DNA from: Pectobacterium cacticida
Lineage (GTDB): Bacteria; Pseudomonadota; Gammaproteobacteria; Enterobacterales; Enterobacteriaceae
Reading direction: 5' to 3'
Length of the DNA: 64,000 nt
NCBI RefSeq assembly: GCF_036885195.1
Contig: NZ_CP133656.1
Span: 1 to 64,000, forward strand
Position numbers and translations under genes: made by a program. The notes beneath the pieces are model-generated. The model saw only the letters and a program-made list of their open reading frames with translations. It did not search any database and was not told the DNA's origin. Positions 62,874-64,000 of the stretch are shown in pieces; the first letter of the stretch is position 1; every line of letters begins with the position of its first letter.

Positions 62874-62999
62874 CTGACAACGCCAACCCGCCAACCCGCC
62901 AACCGCTGGCTGGAAGAGTCGGGCTTTATCACCGGCATGCCGGTGACCGTCACGGTGGAGCGGGGCAGGATTATTATTGAGACGCAGATTAATTTGTAG
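62874..62999 (+). pseudogene. symE-type toxin gene fragment
   Basis: The plus strand reads TPTRQPANRWLEESGFITGMPVTVTVERGRIIIETQINL then TAG. This matches the C-terminal AbrB-like half of SymE-family proteins (RWLEEAGF.TGMPV.V.V..G.I.I). No N-terminal half or start codon is present. A short tandem repeat CCAACCCG/CCAACCCG sits at its 5' edge, and the upstream part was probably lost at a rearrangement. SymE genes often accompany Rhs loci. Confidence 0.7.
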
Positions 63000-63027
63000 T
63001 GGCTAATCAACCTATAAAAATAAAATA

Positions 63028-63063
63028 GCCGGAAGGATCATATGATCGCTTCCGGCCTTTTTA
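63028..63063. terminator. Bidirectional terminator between symE fragment and rhs locus
   Basis: GCCGGAAG/CTTCCGGC stem enclosing the self-complementary GATCATATGATC. It is followed by CTTTTTAA on the plus strand and by TATTTTATTTTT on the minus strand. It ends the rhs-immunity transcript. Confidence 0.85.
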
Positions 63064-63085
63064 ACTAACAATTAAAGTATAAAAT

Positions 63086-63364
63086 CTAAACATCATTAAA
63101 TATGTCTATTAACTTTTCTATTCGGATTCCATATGCATTTATCTCCCCATCATTACCTATACCAACATTAGATATAGCATTCGACAGTTCATCTAAAATA
63201 ACATCAACATCCCGTTCAGAAAACTCAACAAAATATCTACCAGTCGGATACATATCTTTTATTTTTATTTCCCCTTCACTCTCTTTTAATATCCCAGCTA
63301 TATGAGGGTCAGAAATAAAAGCAAGAAGATCATTTATAACCTCACGATTTAGCTTAAAATTCAT
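63086..63364 (-). CDS. Putative immunity protein for the Rhs toxin
   Basis: A 92-residue acidic cytoplasmic protein (MNFKLNREVINDLLAFISDPHIAGILKESEGEIKIKDMYPTG...). No known family recognised. It starts 4 bp after the rhs stop and is AT-rich, as are most Rhs/CDI immunity genes. Its position is the main argument. It should neutralise the toxin tip encoded just upstream. Confidence 0.75.
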   Translation of the reverse strand: MNFKLNREVINDLLAFISDPHIAGILKESEGEIKIKDMYPTGRYFVEFSERDVDVILDELSNAISNVGIGNDGEINAYGIRIEKLIDIFNDV

Positions 63365-63368
63365 AGCC

Positions 63369-64000
63369 TCACCTTATCATTTTGGGGTTGTAACTAAAGC
63401 CAAGATCATTAGCTCTGCGTTGCGCTGAACCACCTCCCGAGACTCGACTAGTTCCTTGACTCCAAATTTCTGGCCCGCGAGATTTTCCGAATGTTGTAAC
63501 AACCTTACCGTCTTGATTTAATACGACAGTTGCCCTTTTACATTGATAGCGGGTTGTTCCATTTGCATTTTCTACAACTTTTTTAGGGTTTTTCACTGCA
63601 TCGAGCATATCTTTAGCATTGACCCCTTTACCAATATTACGGCCAACTGCTTGGTTTAAAACATGTTTCGTATAACCAGTAATTTTTCCAGCTACTGGCT
63701 TATTCGGCTGTTTACAACCCGATTCCGCCAACCCGAACGGATCCACCCACTCCAGTGGGTTATGAACGTAACCTTGAGGCCTTATTCCTCCAAGCAACCC
63801 TATCGGATCGGGCGATAGGCACTGTCCGCTTTCCGCATCATAGTAACGATGGCGGTTGTAGTAAAGCCCGGTTTCCGCATCGTATAATTGCCCCTGATAG
63901 CGCAGTTCGCAGTACACTTCCTCGTTCGCTGCGTCCCCCAGGTAGCGCCGCAGCGGGATAGGTCGCCGCTCCTCGCGGTATCCGCCCCACAGCGCCTGTT
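63369..64000 (-). CDS. Rhs protein, C-terminal end with toxin domain (partial)
   Basis: The frame is open to the window edge, so only the last 210 residues are seen. The Rhs core end shows WGGYREERRPIPLRRYLGD, ELRYQGQLYDAETGLYYNRHRYYDAESGQCLSPDPIGLLGG and the hypervariable boundary PLEWVDPFGLAES. The tip of about 115 residues (KITGYTKHVLNQAVGRNIGKGVNAKDMLDAVKNPKKVV...RATVVLNQDGKVVTTFGKSRG) has the look of a small BECR-like RNase toxin (H near its start, VV.N..GKVVTT near its end), but I cannot assign a family. Composition drops in GC at the tip. It is probably delivered by the type VI system. Confidence 0.88.
   Translation of the reverse strand, partial: QALWGGYREERRPIPLRRYLGDAANEEVYCELRYQGQLYDAETGLYYNRHRYYDAESGQCLSPDPIGLLGGIRPQGYVHNPLEWVDPFGLAESGCKQPNKPVAGKITGYTKHVLNQAVGRNIGKGVNAKDMLDAVKNPKKVVENANGTTRYQCKRATVVLNQDGKVVTTFGKSRGPEIWSQGTSRVSGGGSAQRRANDLGFSYNPKMIR

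Noticed and set aside
62880..62910. CRISPR-like repeat at CCAACCCG copies
   Set aside because: Only two to three 8-base units in direct contact with no spacers; it is a microsatellite at a rearrangement edge.

Overview
The window is the first 64 kb of an enterobacterial chromosome numbered from the GTG start of dnaA. Protein sequences are close to Escherichia coli wherever an orthologue is recognised (DnaA, DnaN, RecF, GyrB, YidA, DgoRKADT, IbpAB, DppABCDF). The accessory content (many nutrient importers, an orphan Hcp, an Rhs locus) suggests a soft-rot Pectobacteriaceae, most likely Pectobacterium. The genus is an inference. No rRNA, tRNA or CRISPR array was seen.

Layout. 0-6.1 kb: dnaA-dnaN-recF-gyrB replication operon. 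6.2-10.8 kb: MFS exporter, chemoreceptor and yidA. 10.9-20.2 kb: a LysR regulator divergent from a seven-gene operon that joins a peptide/opine-type ABC importer to a DapA-family aldolase and two nucleoside hydrolases. 20.4-25.6 kb: D-galactonate operon dgoRKA D and dgoT with tandem DgoR-type operators. 25.6-29.9 kb: a BhsA-like small protein and ssuADCB for alkanesulfonates. 30.2-37.1 kb: a second ABC importer (taurine/nitrate type) with an arylsulfotransferase-like protein, a third nucleoside hydrolase and an adenine-deaminase-type amidohydrolase.

37.2-45.6 kb is a mosaic island bracketed by two broken copies of the same DUF2274 gene, a relic of an integrative conjugative element. Inside are an AT-rich block with an orphan type VI Hcp, a 262-residue unknown protein followed by a 60-residue membrane protein, decayed or repeated copies of both, an IS256-family element inserted in a damaged IS5-family element, and a LysR/SDR/DUF1097 group.

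45.8-48.2 kb: a second BhsA-like gene, yidQ and the heat-shock genes ibpA and ibpB with RNA-thermometer leaders. 48.7-55.3 kb: a di/tricarboxylate module made of a DASS transporter, a CitA/DpiB-type sensor kinase, a frameshifted CitB/DpiA-type regulator, a flavodoxin/HxlR pair and a CitS-type symporter. 56.7-62.5 kb: dppABCDF. 62.5-64 kb: a broken secreted-protein gene, a symE fragment, and the 3' end of an rhs gene with its variable toxin tip and putative immunity gene. The rhs gene runs off the window.

The strongest candidates for an undescribed system are the repeated 262-aa/60-aa gene pair beside hcp, and the two nucleoside-hydrolase/ABC-importer clusters, which look like uptake and breakdown routes for plant-derived modified nucleosides.
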